45,482 nucleotides of DNA from Caldicoprobacter guelmensis (GCF_016908415.1 NZ_JAFBDW010000009.1:1-45482), one strand, 5' to 3'; counted from the stretch's first letter, positions 24,422 to 34,055 are shown. Numbers and translations: made by a program. Notes: generated by a model from the sequence alone, not told the origin.

Positions 24422-25348
24422 TCATAATTTCTGGCAGCACCTTGCTTTGGCGCTGCGCGAACGAGGATTAAGGGAAACTTCCGCCGGTGTAGGGGTCACC
24501 GGCTTGCTGGTGAGCACCTTCACCAAAGGTCGTTTGCCGCAGATACACACCGGAAAATCAGGGGGACATGTGCAGGGGTTACTCAAACGGCGAAAAGCCT
24601 CCTTAACTATCCTGTCCTCTAGGGAGTGAAAGGATATGACACACAGCCTCCCACCAGGCTTTAACACATCCACCGCGCTTTCTATCGCCCCGGGGAGCAG
24701 GCTAAGCTCCTGGTTTACCTCTATGCGTATGGCCTGAAAGGTTCGCTTTGCAGGATGTGGACCCTCTCGCCTGGCGGCTGCAGGAATAGCTTTTTTTATG
24801 ACGTCCACCAGTTGGCTTGTGGTGTTAATAGGCCTGCTTTTCACTATAAACTCGGCTATGCGCCCGGCCCACCGTTCTTCACCGTACTGCCTTATGACCC
24901 GCTCCAATTCTTTCTGCGAATACTCGTTGACGACATTGTAGGCGCTGAAAGCCTGCGTTGGGTCCATCCTCATGTCAAGCGGCGCATCCTGCATATAGGT
25001 AAAACCCCGCCATGCCTCTTCAAGCTGATGGGATGAAACCCCAAGGTCCAGAAGTACTCCGTCGACAGCATCTATGCCCAGGCTTTTTAGCACTTCTTTC
25101 ATGTCAGCAAAGTTGGCGTGTACCAGTTTAAAACAGCCTTCAAACTCCTTAAGCCTTTCCCGAGCCGCTTCCAGCGCATTAGGATCTCTGTCTATGCCGA
25201 TCAAAAAGCCACCTGGAACAATCCGCTTCAATATCTCATAAGCGTGGCCCGCTCCGCCAACCGTCCCATCCACGATAACTTGTCCGGGATGGCAGTTCAA
25301 AAGCTCAAGTACCTCATGCAGCAACACCGGCGTATGCTTGAACTCCAT
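24422..25348 (-). CDS. rsmH: 16S rRNA (cytosine-1402-N4)-methyltransferase RsmH (MraW)
   Basis: A 308-aa SAM-dependent enzyme methylating N4 of C1402 in the ribosomal P site. HTPVLLHEVLELLNCHPGQV, then VDGTVGGAGHAYEIL, contains the SAM-binding glycine motif; GVLLDLGVSSHQLEEAWRGF, AVRIEV-like AIRIEVNQEL and VISFHSLEDRIVKEAF are family signatures. The C-terminal NPRSRSAKARCCQKL matches the usual RSAKLR end. Start ATG 25348 follows GGAG by 7 nt; mraZ lies 19 bp upstream. Confidence 0.97.
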   Translation of the reverse strand: MEFKHTPVLLHEVLELLNCHPGQVIVDGTVGGAGHAYEILKRIVPGGFLIGIDRDPNALEAARERLKEFEGCFKLVHANFADMKEVLKSLGIDAVDGVLLDLGVSSHQLEEAWRGFTYMQDAPLDMRMDPTQAFSAYNVVNEYSQKELERVIRQYGEERWAGRIAEFIVKSRPINTTSQLVDVIKKAIPAAARREGPHPAKRTFQAIRIEVNQELSLLPGAIESAVDVLKPGGRLCVISFHSLEDRIVKEAFRRLSNPCTCPPDFPVCICGKRPLVKVLTSKPVTPTPAEVSLNPRSRSAKARCCQKL

Positions 25349-25367
25349 CTATCCACTCCTCCGGATC

Positions 25368-25799
25368 TCAAATCCCCAGCTCCGCCATCCTCTCCACAAT
25401 TGCCTCATGGTCGAGACTGGAGGCATTATTATACTCATCCCATCTGTCCTTGCTCCAAATCTCCACCCGGGTAGACACGCCTATTATGACCACGTCCTTC
25501 TCCAGCCCGGCATACTCCCTCAAATTAGCCGGAATTAGAATCCTTCCTTGCTTGTCCAGCTCGCACTCACAGGCACCCGCAAAAAAGAAGCGTATAAAAG
25601 CTCGGGCATCCTTATTGGTTAAGGGAAGTGAACGGAGCTTCTTTTCTAAGATGCCCCATTCCTCATTGGGGTATGCAAACAGGCAGTGGTCCAGCCCTTT
25701 GGTGAGCACAAATCTTTCACCCAAACCTTCCCTGAACTTGGCTGGCATTATGACTCGGCCTTTGGGGTCTATGGTATGCTGGTACTCCCCAATGAACAA
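25368..25799 (-). CDS. mraZ: Transcriptional regulator MraZ
   Basis: A 143-aa AbrB-fold protein with two swapped-hairpin domains that forms ring oligomers and represses the dcw operon. FIGEYQHTIDPKGRVIMPAK is the first domain; CECELDKQGRILIPANLREY, in the second half, is its duplicate, both with the DxxGR motif. The start is TTG 25799, preceded by GGGGGTGGGGGC. It heads the cluster, and three AAAGTGG repeats overlap its promoter, so it most likely controls its own operon. Confidence 0.96.
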   Translation of the reverse strand: MFIGEYQHTIDPKGRVIMPAKFREGLGERFVLTKGLDHCLFAYPNEEWGILEKKLRSLPLTNKDARAFIRFFFAGACECELDKQGRILIPANLREYAGLEKDVVIIGVSTRVEIWSKDRWDEYNNASSLDHEAIVERMAELGI

Positions 25800-25818
25800 G
25801 CCCCCACCCCCTTAACCT

Positions 25819-25847
25819 ATTATCCCACCACTTTTCCCCACTTTCAA
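25819..25847 (-). promoter_or_regulatory. dcw operon promoter
   Basis: TTGAAA (25842-25847) and GATAAT (25819-25824) with a 17-nt spacer on the minus strand, about 20 nt before the mraZ start. This is the only good sigma-A match between kdpE and mraZ. Confidence 0.65.
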
Positions 25848-25854
25848 CCACTTT
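25828..25854 (-). promoter_or_regulatory. MraZ operator, three direct repeats
   Basis: AAAGTGG occurs three times on the minus strand at 25848-25854, 25838-25844 and 25828-25834, each separated by 3 nt, giving an exact 10-bp period. MraZ of Mollicutes binds repeats of the form AAAGTG[TG]N3 before mraZ (established knowledge). The repeats cover the -35 and the spacer of the promoter, so binding would block RNA polymerase. Confidence 0.75.
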
Positions 25855-25975
25855 TATGAATTTATTCTCTAAAACTTTTAAAATTCCTGCTACAAACTAA
25901 AAAATAAAAATAAAAAAACTCAAATTTAATGCCCTGGTCCTAAAAATATTACTTTTATACTATCAATTCTCAAGT

Positions 25976-26022
25976 AAAAAGCCCTGTTTCTGACAACCTA
26001 TCTGGTTTTCAGAAACAGGGCC
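25976..26022 (-). terminator. Rho-independent terminator of the kdp operon
   Basis: GGCCCTGTTTCTGA pairs with TCAGAAACAGGGC across a loop of about 15 nt; five T residues follow on the minus strand (25976-25980). It lies 36 bp after the kdpE stop and isolates kdp from the dcw promoter. Confidence 0.85.
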
Positions 26023-26057
26023 TTACCCATTTCAAACAACACCTTTAAAACTACAGT

Positions 26058-26744
26058 TTATCCCATCAACCTATAACCTATTCCCGGCTCTGTAATAATA
26101 TATTTGGGTTGTATAGGGTCATCTTCAATCTTACGTCGAAGCTGCCCTATATAAACTCTCAAATAGTGTGTTTCATTCTCGTATTCCGGTCCCCATACCG
26201 CTTTTAAAAGCTGTTTGTGCGTTATCACCTTGCCGGCATGAAGCGCCAATAACTTTAATATCTCGTATTCAGTAGGAGTTAGTTTTAATTCATTTCCTTT
26301 TAACGTTACCATATGTTTTGATAAATCTATCACAAGGTCACCAACCGTTATAACCGGGTCATCATCTGATTTGGCAGCATGGCGCAATGCTACCCGAATC
26401 CGTGCCAATAATTCACCCATACCAAAAGGCTTGGTTATATAATCATCAGCGCCTGCATCCAAAGCGGCTATTTTGGTTTCCTCCTGCCCCCTTGCAGAAA
26501 GAATTAATATAGGTACTTTTGACCATTCCCTTATTCTTTTTATAACATCTATACCATCCATGTCAGGAAGTCCTAAGTCCAAAATCAACAGATCTGGATG
26601 AAATATTGCCGTCTGAATAATGGCATTTTGACCATCCTCTACTTCTTGAACATGATACCCATGAGCTCTTAAAACAATATTTAAAAGCCTCCTCACTTCC
26701 TGTTCATCATCAACCACTAAAATCCTTGCCCCATCTGAAGTCAT
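26058..26744 (-). CDS. kdpE: Response regulator KdpE
   Basis: A 228-aa OmpR/PhoB-type regulator. The receiver domain has the acidic pair in RILVVDDEQEV, the phosphoacceptor D56 in LLILDLGLPDMDG and the conserved lysine in DDYITKPFGMGEL. The winged-helix domain contains LKLTPTEYEILKLLALHAGK and ends TEPGIGYRLMG. It should activate kdpFABC when phosphorylated by KdpD. ATG 26744 overlaps the kdpD stop as ATGA. Confidence 0.95.
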   Translation of the reverse strand: MTSDGARILVVDDEQEVRRLLNIVLRAHGYHVQEVEDGQNAIIQTAIFHPDLLILDLGLPDMDGIDVIKRIREWSKVPILILSARGQEETKIAALDAGADDYITKPFGMGELLARIRVALRHAAKSDDDPVITVGDLVIDLSKHMVTLKGNELKLTPTEYEILKLLALHAGKVITHKQLLKAVWGPEYENETHYLRVYIGQLRRKIEDDPIQPKYIITEPGIGYRLMG

Positions 26745-29491
26745 TTGTCATCCCCCAACAGACCTTCTGGTCTTTCTTGCTGAACTGCAGAAATAGGTAA
26801 GCTAATACTAAACCTGGCTCCTTTTCCCTCCCTATTTTCCGCTTTAATCTTGCCTCCATGGGCCTCAACGATGCCTTTACAAATCGAAAGCCCTACTCCC
26901 GTACCACTAACATGCTGTGATGTTTCGGCTCTATAAAATTTATCAAATATTCTCTCCAGGTCCTCTTCAGGTATGCCTATACCTTCGTCCTCCACCTCTA
27001 TTTCTACAGTTTTTCCCAAAGGTTTAGCCCTTATTGTTATAGGCGAGCCTTTTGGAGAATATTTAATTGCATTATCCAGTAAATTTATCATCACCTGTTC
27101 CATCAAGACAAAATCCACATAAATGAGTGGCAAATTCGAGTCAACATCTACATTGACCAAACGCCCCTCCAGGCGATCCTTTAATCGAGTCAAGGCAGAG
27201 CCTATGATATCTTCCAAAGCACACCAATCCAACCTCAACCGTAAATTCCCAGATTCAATTCTAGTCATGCCTAGCAAATTTTCTACTACAATATTCATCC
27301 TCTTAGCTGAATTGAGTATAGTAGACAACATGTTACGGCGCACTTCTTTGTCATATAAACCTTCTTCTTCCAGCAATGTAGTCGCAGCCCCTATTATAGA
27401 AGATAAAGGTGTCCTCAGTTCATGGGATACTGAATCTAGCAATGCTACCCTCAATTGCTCCGTTTTAGCAAGAATCTCAGCCTTTTTAGCTTCCTCTGAT
27501 AAACATATGCGTTCCACTGCAATGGCTGCAAGGCCTGCAAACGCGTCCAGCAGTTGCCACTCATCCGGGGTTAAATATCTATCCTCCCTTTCAAATTTGA
27601 CACCCAGCACGCCGAAGGTACTCTTTTGTGTCTTGAGAGGGATATATACAGCCTTAGCATCGCTTAAGGTATCTGTACCAAATCCTGCCTTTTCGCCATG
27701 TTCATACACCCATGTAGCAGTTGCCCTCTCTTTTTCCCCAAAACAAAACGAATTTGCTCCATTGCTCTGCAACACTCCAACATCCTTTTCTTCATTACGA
27801 TCGCTAGTTGCATAAAAATCCATTCTAAGCTTTCCTTTGTCATCAGGCCTTAATATCATAGTATCCGCATGAAATATATTGCATATCTCTCGGGTCACCA
27901 TCTCTAAAAGATAATTGGTATCAGCTGTTGCTGCTATGTTGCGACTGAGCCGGTACATGGCAGCCGTTCTCGCTTCCCTTTTCTGAGAAGCCTCAGCTAT
28001 TTTGGTAAGCCGCGAGATTAAAGAACTTATTATTATGGCTGTTATCATAAACATTATAAGATTTAAAACGTAACCCACGTTTGCAACACTAAATGTGCGC
28101 AATGGCGGTATAAAGAAAAAATTTAAAGCTAACGCGCTGACAAAAGCTGTAAAGATCCCTGACAACAAACCTGAACGAGTAGCACTTATAAGTACAGGTA
28201 TCTGGTATATTAATGTCAGATCAGCCGTATTCAGTATCTTCTCAGCCATTTTGCACAAAAAAGTAAAAGCAGCGACAATAATCACAGATTTTATAAAAGG
28301 CATAAGAGAGACCTTTTGTGTCATTTCTTTATACTTTTGCGTCCATGACCTCTCATCCTGGTCTACCTCACCCGTTATAATGTGAACGCTTATGCCACGG
28401 CTTAAACGCAATATCCTGTCAACCAATGAACCCTTACAGATATCTATCAATTTAAACCTAAGCGGCTTTCCTATTACTATCTGAGTTATATTTTTAGAAC
28501 GAGCAAAGTCTATTATTTCCTTAGCAGGATCGCTACCTGTAAGTATTACCGTCTGAGCGCCCAAATTTTCTGCTAATGAGAGATTTTTACGGAGCCTCTG
28601 TTGCAACTTCTCATCATTGAGACCTTCTGGTCTCTCCACATATACAGCATAAAACTCAGCCTCTAAGCGATTAGCCATACGCCCTGCAAAACGTATAAGA
28701 TTGGCCGACAAAGGGCTTGGACTTATGCATACCATTATACGTTCCTTAACAGGCCACGGTCCTCTTATATCATGAGCTTTCATGTACTCATCCAACTGCT
28801 TATCTATACGTTCAGCAGTACGCCTTAATGCCAATTCTCTTAATGCCTCAATATTACCCTTCCTAAAAAAATTCTTTAATGCTTTATCCGCCTGCTCAGG
28901 AACATAAACCTTTCCTTCTTTAAGCCTCTGGATAAGTTCATCGGATGAAAGGTCTATTAGCCTTATCTCACTCGCCTGTTCCAATATTCGATCAGGGACG
29001 GTTTCCCTTACAACAACCCCCGTGATTTGGGCAACCACATCATTTAAACTCTCAATATGCTGAATATTAAGGGTTGTAAACACATCTATACCATTATCCA
29101 ATATTTCTTCTACGTCCTGATACCTCTTATGATGGCGTGAACCCGGAACATTAGTATGTGCCAGCTCATCGACAAGCACAATCATAGGTCTGCGGGCGAT
29201 GATGGCATCCACATCCATTTCTTCAAACACGGTTCCTTTGTAAACTATCTTCTTAGGAGGAATAACCTCAAGTCCTTCCACTAATTTTTCAGTATCCGGC
29301 CTTTTATGGGTATCCACCCACCCTATTACGACGTCAATGCCCTTGCTTTTTCTTTCATGAGCCGCTGAAAGCATAGCAAAGGTCTTACCCACGCCAGCGG
29401 CAGGGCCTAAAAATATTGTCAATTTACCTCTTTTGTCATCAGTTATTTTTTCTAAAAGCTTTTCAGGATCCGGCCTAACTTCACGTTCCAT
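26741..29491 (-). CDS. kdpD: Osmosensitive potassium channel sensor kinase KdpD
   Basis: A 916-aa sensor kinase responding to potassium limitation or turgor. The N-terminal KdpD domain has a Walker A (TIFLGPAAGVGKTFAML, residues 25-41) and LVDELAHTNVPGSRHHKRYQ; a USP-like domain follows (RIMVCISPSPLSANLIRFAG). Four membrane segments lie in the middle, then a GAF-type region, and the kinase core has H690 in SVSHELRTPL, NLLDNAIKYSP, EDEGIGIPEED and GTGVGLSICKGI. The frame opens at 29560, but ATG 29491 (MEREVRPDPEKLL) matches family starts and does not overlap kdpC. It looks complete. Confidence 0.95.
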   Translation of the reverse strand: MEREVRPDPEKLLEKITDDKRGKLTIFLGPAAGVGKTFAMLSAAHERKSKGIDVVIGWVDTHKRPDTEKLVEGLEVIPPKKIVYKGTVFEEMDVDAIIARRPMIVLVDELAHTNVPGSRHHKRYQDVEEILDNGIDVFTTLNIQHIESLNDVVAQITGVVVRETVPDRILEQASEIRLIDLSSDELIQRLKEGKVYVPEQADKALKNFFRKGNIEALRELALRRTAERIDKQLDEYMKAHDIRGPWPVKERIMVCISPSPLSANLIRFAGRMANRLEAEFYAVYVERPEGLNDEKLQQRLRKNLSLAENLGAQTVILTGSDPAKEIIDFARSKNITQIVIGKPLRFKLIDICKGSLVDRILRLSRGISVHIITGEVDQDERSWTQKYKEMTQKVSLMPFIKSVIIVAAFTFLCKMAEKILNTADLTLIYQIPVLISATRSGLLSGIFTAFVSALALNFFFIPPLRTFSVANVGYVLNLIMFMITAIIISSLISRLTKIAEASQKREARTAAMYRLSRNIAATADTNYLLEMVTREICNIFHADTMILRPDDKGKLRMDFYATSDRNEEKDVGVLQSNGANSFCFGEKERATATWVYEHGEKAGFGTDTLSDAKAVYIPLKTQKSTFGVLGVKFEREDRYLTPDEWQLLDAFAGLAAIAVERICLSEEAKKAEILAKTEQLRVALLDSVSHELRTPLSSIIGAATTLLEEEGLYDKEVRRNMLSTILNSAKRMNIVVENLLGMTRIESGNLRLRLDWCALEDIIGSALTRLKDRLEGRLVNVDVDSNLPLIYVDFVLMEQVMINLLDNAIKYSPKGSPITIRAKPLGKTVEIEVEDEGIGIPEEDLERIFDKFYRAETSQHVSGTGVGLSICKGIVEAHGGKIKAENREGKGARFSISLPISAVQQERPEGLLGDDK

Positions 29492-29516
29492 AGAATAACA
29501 CCTTTTCCTTAACACA

Positions 29517-30119
29517 TCAATTATTCTGCGAGATTCTCGAAACGAGGTCATCAAGGGCAACGTTTAACTCTAGTACATTCACCCTTTCTTCACCCAATAT
29601 TCCAAATTGCCTTCTTTTTATGTGAGTATCGATGAGCCTTTTCAACACTGCTTCAGAGATACCCCAAACTTTAGCTATGCGAGGTACTTGCAAATAAGCC
29701 GCTTCAACGCTTATATCCGGGTCTAGCCCACTGGCAGAAGCTGTTACCAAGTCTGATGGCACTAAAGCATCCGCAGGCAGCCTATTTTCCTTCCGAATCA
29801 AATCGGCTCGCTTCTTTATCTCATCAATCAAAATCCTATTAGTAGGCCCTAAGTTAGAACCTGACGACAAAGTTGCATCATAACCCTTACCTGCCGCCGA
29901 TGGTCGGCCATGGAAATATCCCACACTGGTAAAATTCTGACCTATCAATTTTGAACCTACCACTCGGCCGTCTTTTATAACCATACTTCCATTCGCCTGG
30001 TATGGGAAAATTATCTGGGCAATTCCTGTAACCATTAGCGGGTATACAACCCCTCCAATGACGGTCATAATTACAACCATCAACAACGCGGTCAAGGCCT
30101 GCCTTTTCACATTTGTCAT
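29517..30119 (-). CDS. kdpC: Potassium-transporting ATPase subunit KdpC
   Basis: A 200-aa subunit that stabilises the KdpA-KdpB complex. One membrane segment (ALTALLMVVIMTVIGGVVYP) is followed by a soluble domain with IGQNFTSVGYFHGRPSAAGK, then SGSNLGPTNRILIDEIKKRA and VTASASGLDPDISVEAAYLQ, all strongly typical. A basic C-terminal region ends the protein. It lies 45 bp after kdpB. Confidence 0.95.
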   Translation of the reverse strand: MTNVKRQALTALLMVVIMTVIGGVVYPLMVTGIAQIIFPYQANGSMVIKDGRVVGSKLIGQNFTSVGYFHGRPSAAGKGYDATLSSGSNLGPTNRILIDEIKKRADLIRKENRLPADALVPSDLVTASASGLDPDISVEAAYLQVPRIAKVWGISEAVLKRLIDTHIKRRQFGILGEERVNVLELNVALDDLVSRISQNN

Positions 30120-30164
30120 CCTTTCTTCTATAACTCGTTACAATTATAGCACAGAATATCCTGT

Positions 30165-32225
30165 TTAAGCTAACCCTAAAGCAACGACTATCCAGTCAAT
30201 AATCTTTATTCCTACAAAAGGAACAATAAACCCACCTAATCCATATATAAGTATATTCCTTTTTAGTATACCTGCTGCTCCTATAGGCTTATAACTAACA
30301 CCTCTTAAGGCAAGAGGGATAAGCGCTATAATGATAAGGGCATTAAATATAATGGCTGAAAGCACAGCGCTCCTAGGAGTAGCAAGATGCATTATATTTA
30401 GTCTCTCTAAAACCGGATAAGCGCTGGCAAATACAGATGGTATTATAGCAAAGTATTTTGCAACATCGTTGGCTATGCTAAAAGTAGTAAGCGCACCGCG
30501 GGTCATCAAAAGCTGCTTGCCTGTTTCCACTATCTCTATGAGCTTTGTGGGGTTACTGTCAAGATCCACCATATTCCCAGCTTCCTTTGCAGCCTGAGTA
30601 CCTGAATTCATGGCTACACCCACATCAGCTTGTGCTAAAGCCGGTGCATCATTAGTACCATCACCCGTCATAGCTACAACATGTCCCTGATTTTGGTAAT
30701 CCTTTATCAGCTTCAACTTCATTTCAGGAGTAGCTTCCGCTAAAAAGTCATCCACTCCAGCTTCAGCCGCAATAGCTGCAGCAGTAAGAGGGTTATCACC
30801 AGTAATCATAACGGTCTTTATGCCCATACGCCTCAGCTCGGCAAACCTCTCTTTTATGCCACCCTTTACCACATCCTTGAGATAAATAACCCCCAGCACT
30901 TTGGCACCTTCGGCTACCACCAGCGGCGTACCCCCATTTTTGGCTACCCTTTCCACAATTGCTTTCACTTCTTCTGGCATCTTACCTCCTTTGAAACGCA
31001 CATACGCTTCAATGGCATCCGCTGCCCCTTTACGGATTTCACGACCCTGCAAATTTATACCGCTCATGCGCGTTTTGGCACTAAATGGTATAAAATTTGC
31101 CTTCATATTTGAAAGGTCTCTTCCCCTTAAGCCATACTGCTTTTTGGCCAGCACTACTATACTGCGGCCTTCTGGCGTCTCATCAGACAACGATGCTAAT
31201 TGAGCAGCATCCGCCAATTCTTCAGCCTTTACCCCCGGGGCTGGAATAAACTCGGTAGCTATTCGATTGCCAAGAGTAATAGTCCCAGTCTTGTCCAATA
31301 AAAGTACGTCCACATCGCCCGCGGCTTCAACTGCGCGCCCCGACATCGCTAACACATTCTTTTTAATCAACCTGTCCATTCCGGCAATACCAATAGCATT
31401 CAAAAGTCCCCCAATTGTAGTAGGTATAAGACATACCAACAAAGCTATTAAAGTAGGTACAGATACCCGTATCCCAGAATAAATCGCGTAAGCTTCCAAT
31501 GTGACGGTAACTAACAAGAATATTATTGTAAGGCCTATCAAAAGTATATTCAATGCAATCTCATTTGGCGTTTTTTGACGCTTTGCACCTTCTACAAGGC
31601 TTATCATGTGATCGAGGAAACTTTCTCCTGGGTCTGATAATATCTTAACTTTTATCCAATCAGAGATGACCTTGGTACCTGCCGTGACCGCACTGCGATC
31701 GCCGCCTGATTCCCTTATCACAGGCGCCGACTCACCTGTTATGGCGCTTTCATCCACAGATGCAATACCTTCTATGACTTCTCCATCCCCTGGTATTGTA
31801 TCCCCTGTTTCCACTAACACAATATCACCTTTTCGCAGAGAAGTCCCAGGAACTATTTCTATCTTGCCTGAAGCAAGAATCTTTTTCGCCATGATATCCT
31901 GGCGCGTCTTACGTAAGGCTGCAGCTTGTGCTTTTCCACGGCCCTCTGCCACTGCTTCGGCAAAGTTGGCAAATATAACCGTAAACCACAGCCATGTAGC
32001 TATCTGCAAATCAAAAAATACCGACAACACCCCCATAGTAAATATATTCTTTAATACTATTCCTGTGGTCAACAGGGCACCTATTTCCACAACAAACATG
32101 ACAGGATTATGGATTTGTTTTTTGGGGTTTATTTTACGAAAGGAATCTTTTATGGCCTCTTTGAACATTGGCCGAGTCAACCCAAAGAACATTACATTCT
32201 TGTCGTCATTTCCCTTGCGTACCAT
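30165..32225 (-). CDS. kdpB: Potassium-transporting P-type ATPase KdpB
   Basis: A 686-aa P-type ATPase that energises potassium uptake. The phosphorylated aspartate is D311 in VLLLDKTGTITLGN; SAITGESAPVI holds the TGES loop, whose serine (S166) corresponds to the inhibitory phosphorylation site known in E. coli. MITGDNPLTAAAIAAEAGVD and AMTGDGTNDAPALAQADVG are the hinge motifs. Seven or so membrane segments are visible. The ATG at 32225 stands 15 bp after kdpA. The protein looks intact. Confidence 0.97.
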   Translation of the reverse strand: MVRKGNDDKNVMFFGLTRPMFKEAIKDSFRKINPKKQIHNPVMFVVEIGALLTTGIVLKNIFTMGVLSVFFDLQIATWLWFTVIFANFAEAVAEGRGKAQAAALRKTRQDIMAKKILASGKIEIVPGTSLRKGDIVLVETGDTIPGDGEVIEGIASVDESAITGESAPVIRESGGDRSAVTAGTKVISDWIKVKILSDPGESFLDHMISLVEGAKRQKTPNEIALNILLIGLTIIFLLVTVTLEAYAIYSGIRVSVPTLIALLVCLIPTTIGGLLNAIGIAGMDRLIKKNVLAMSGRAVEAAGDVDVLLLDKTGTITLGNRIATEFIPAPGVKAEELADAAQLASLSDETPEGRSIVVLAKKQYGLRGRDLSNMKANFIPFSAKTRMSGINLQGREIRKGAADAIEAYVRFKGGKMPEEVKAIVERVAKNGGTPLVVAEGAKVLGVIYLKDVVKGGIKERFAELRRMGIKTVMITGDNPLTAAAIAAEAGVDDFLAEATPEMKLKLIKDYQNQGHVVAMTGDGTNDAPALAQADVGVAMNSGTQAAKEAGNMVDLDSNPTKLIEIVETGKQLLMTRGALTTFSIANDVAKYFAIIPSVFASAYPVLERLNIMHLATPRSAVLSAIIFNALIIIALIPLALRGVSYKPIGAAGILKRNILIYGLGGFIVPFVGIKIIDWIVVALGLA

Positions 32226-32240
32226 ATTTTATCCCTCTTT

Positions 32241-33956
32241 TTAGAATAATTTACCTGATTGCATCAACAAATGCTCAACGATAGGTCCTAACGCTAACGC
32301 CGGGAAAAAGGTCAATGCACCCACAACCAGCACCACAGCTACCAGCAATGCCACAAACAACAAACCTGTAGTAGGAAATGTACCTGGTCCGGCGGGAATC
32401 TTCTTCTTACTTGCAAGACTCCCCGCTATAGCTAGAACAGGCAATATTACTCCAAAACGTCCAATTAACATCGCAAAAGCCACAGCCATATTGTAAAAAG
32501 GCGTATTAGCCTTTAGCCCCGCAAAAGCGCTGCCATTATTGCCAGCACCTGAAGCAAAAGCATAAAGTATCTCACTCAATCCATGAGGTCCCGGATTGTG
32601 TATGGAGGATGTACCTGCTTTAATCGAAACAGCCAATGCACTTCCCACGAGTATTGCCGCCGCTGGTATTAATACGGCCAAAGTGACCATCTTCATCTCC
32701 CGCGATTCTATCTTTTTGCCAATATATTCCGGAGTACGCCCTACCATAAGCCCTACTATAAATACAGTCAGAAGGACAAACATAAGCATTCCATATAAGC
32801 CCGACCCGACGCCACCAAATATCACCTCACCTAACATCATTTGCAACATGGGCACTAATCCTCCCAGGGGCGTGAGGCTATCGTGCATAGCATTTACCGC
32901 ACCACAGGATGCAGCGGTAGTTACGGCAGCAAACAACGCTGAGTTGACTATACCAAACCGCACTTCTTTTCCTTCCATAGCAGTAGACCCGCTTATTCCC
33001 ATATTCGCTATTATGGGGTTGCCTGCCCTTTCTGATGCGTAAAGTATACCGAACATCATGAGAAATAGCAAAAGCATAGCCTCAAAAATAGCCCAGCCTT
33101 GCCTGGCGTCATTTACCATCTTCCCAAACATATATGTTAACCCAGAAGGTATTAAAAATATAGCCAACATCTCAAGGAAGTTACTAAATGGAGTAGGATT
33201 TTCAAACGGATGCGCTGAATTGGCATTGAAAAAACCACCACCATTGGTACCTAGTACTTTAATTGCCTCCTGGGATGCCACAGGGCCCATGGGAAGGGTT
33301 TGATCTGCACCTTCTAGAGTCTTTATTGTCTTATAGGGGCTTAAATTTTGTATAACACCTTGAGATACAAGAACGATAGCCAATACCAACGACAATGGCA
33401 ATAAAACCCACAACACGCTGCGCGTAAGGTCAACCCAGAAATTACCTATTGTCGTTGCTTTTTGTCTAACAATACCTCGTATTAACGCTATTGCCACCGC
33501 CATACCAGTGGCAGCCGACACAAAGTTTTGAACCGTTAACCCTACCATTTGGGTAAAATAGCTCATGGTAGACTCTCCACCATAAGCTTGCCAGTTGGTA
33601 TTAGTCACAAAGCTGACTGCCGTGTTGAAAGCCACGTCCGGTTTCACAGCACTAAACCCTTGTGGATTAAAAGGCAAATATCCTTGAAGTATCTGTATAA
33701 AGAAAAGCACTACTATACCTATTAAATTGAATGTCAATAACGATAATGCATACTTCTTCCAATCCATTTCTTCTCTTTCATCAACACCAGTAAATCGATA
33801 CACCACTTTTTCTATCGGCCTCATTATAAAGTCCATAAATGTATGCTCACCGTTAAAGACCCTTTTCATGTATACCCCTAATGGTATTGTCAATACAACA
33901 AGAAACACAACGTAAACCACTACCTGCACCATATCCATAAAAATATCCATAATCAT
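32241..33956 (-). CDS. kdpA: Potassium-transporting ATPase potassium-binding subunit KdpA
   Basis: A 571-aa channel-like subunit of the SKT family that holds the selectivity filter. About ten membrane segments are seen. The filter regions are VSFVTNTNWQAYGGESTMSY, VLGTNGGGFFNANSAHPFEN and YAFASGAGNNGSAFAGL. ATG 33956 overlaps the kdpF stop (ATGA). A second ATG two codons later is equally placed relative to GGAGG but the coupled one is preferred. Confidence 0.97.
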   Translation of the reverse strand: MIMDIFMDMVQVVVYVVFLVVLTIPLGVYMKRVFNGEHTFMDFIMRPIEKVVYRFTGVDEREEMDWKKYALSLLTFNLIGIVVLFFIQILQGYLPFNPQGFSAVKPDVAFNTAVSFVTNTNWQAYGGESTMSYFTQMVGLTVQNFVSAATGMAVAIALIRGIVRQKATTIGNFWVDLTRSVLWVLLPLSLVLAIVLVSQGVIQNLSPYKTIKTLEGADQTLPMGPVASQEAIKVLGTNGGGFFNANSAHPFENPTPFSNFLEMLAIFLIPSGLTYMFGKMVNDARQGWAIFEAMLLLFLMMFGILYASERAGNPIIANMGISGSTAMEGKEVRFGIVNSALFAAVTTAASCGAVNAMHDSLTPLGGLVPMLQMMLGEVIFGGVGSGLYGMLMFVLLTVFIVGLMVGRTPEYIGKKIESREMKMVTLAVLIPAAAILVGSALAVSIKAGTSSIHNPGPHGLSEILYAFASGAGNNGSAFAGLKANTPFYNMAVAFAMLIGRFGVILPVLAIAGSLASKKKIPAGPGTFPTTGLLFVALLVAVVLVVGALTFFPALALGPIVEHLLMQSGKLF

Positions 33957-34042
33957 AAATCCTCCGCCTTCAATAATGCATATACAAGATAAAGAAGTAA
34001 TCCGATAGATACAACGACTCCTCCTATTAACTCTACATCCAT
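33953..34042 (-). CDS. kdpF: Small membrane subunit KdpF
   Basis: A 29-aa reading frame immediately upstream of kdpA, starting MDVELIGGVVVSIGLLLY and ending YALLKAEDL. It is a single hydrophobic helix with a YALL(K/R)xE tail, as in KdpF, which stabilises the Kdp complex. The TGA overlaps the kdpA ATG. The start is ATG 34042; AAAGGGG lies 13 nt upstream, partly within a hairpin. Confidence 0.88.
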   Translation of the reverse strand: MDVELIGGVVVSIGLLLYLVYALLKAEDL

Positions 34043-34055
34043 ATCTTCATCACAT

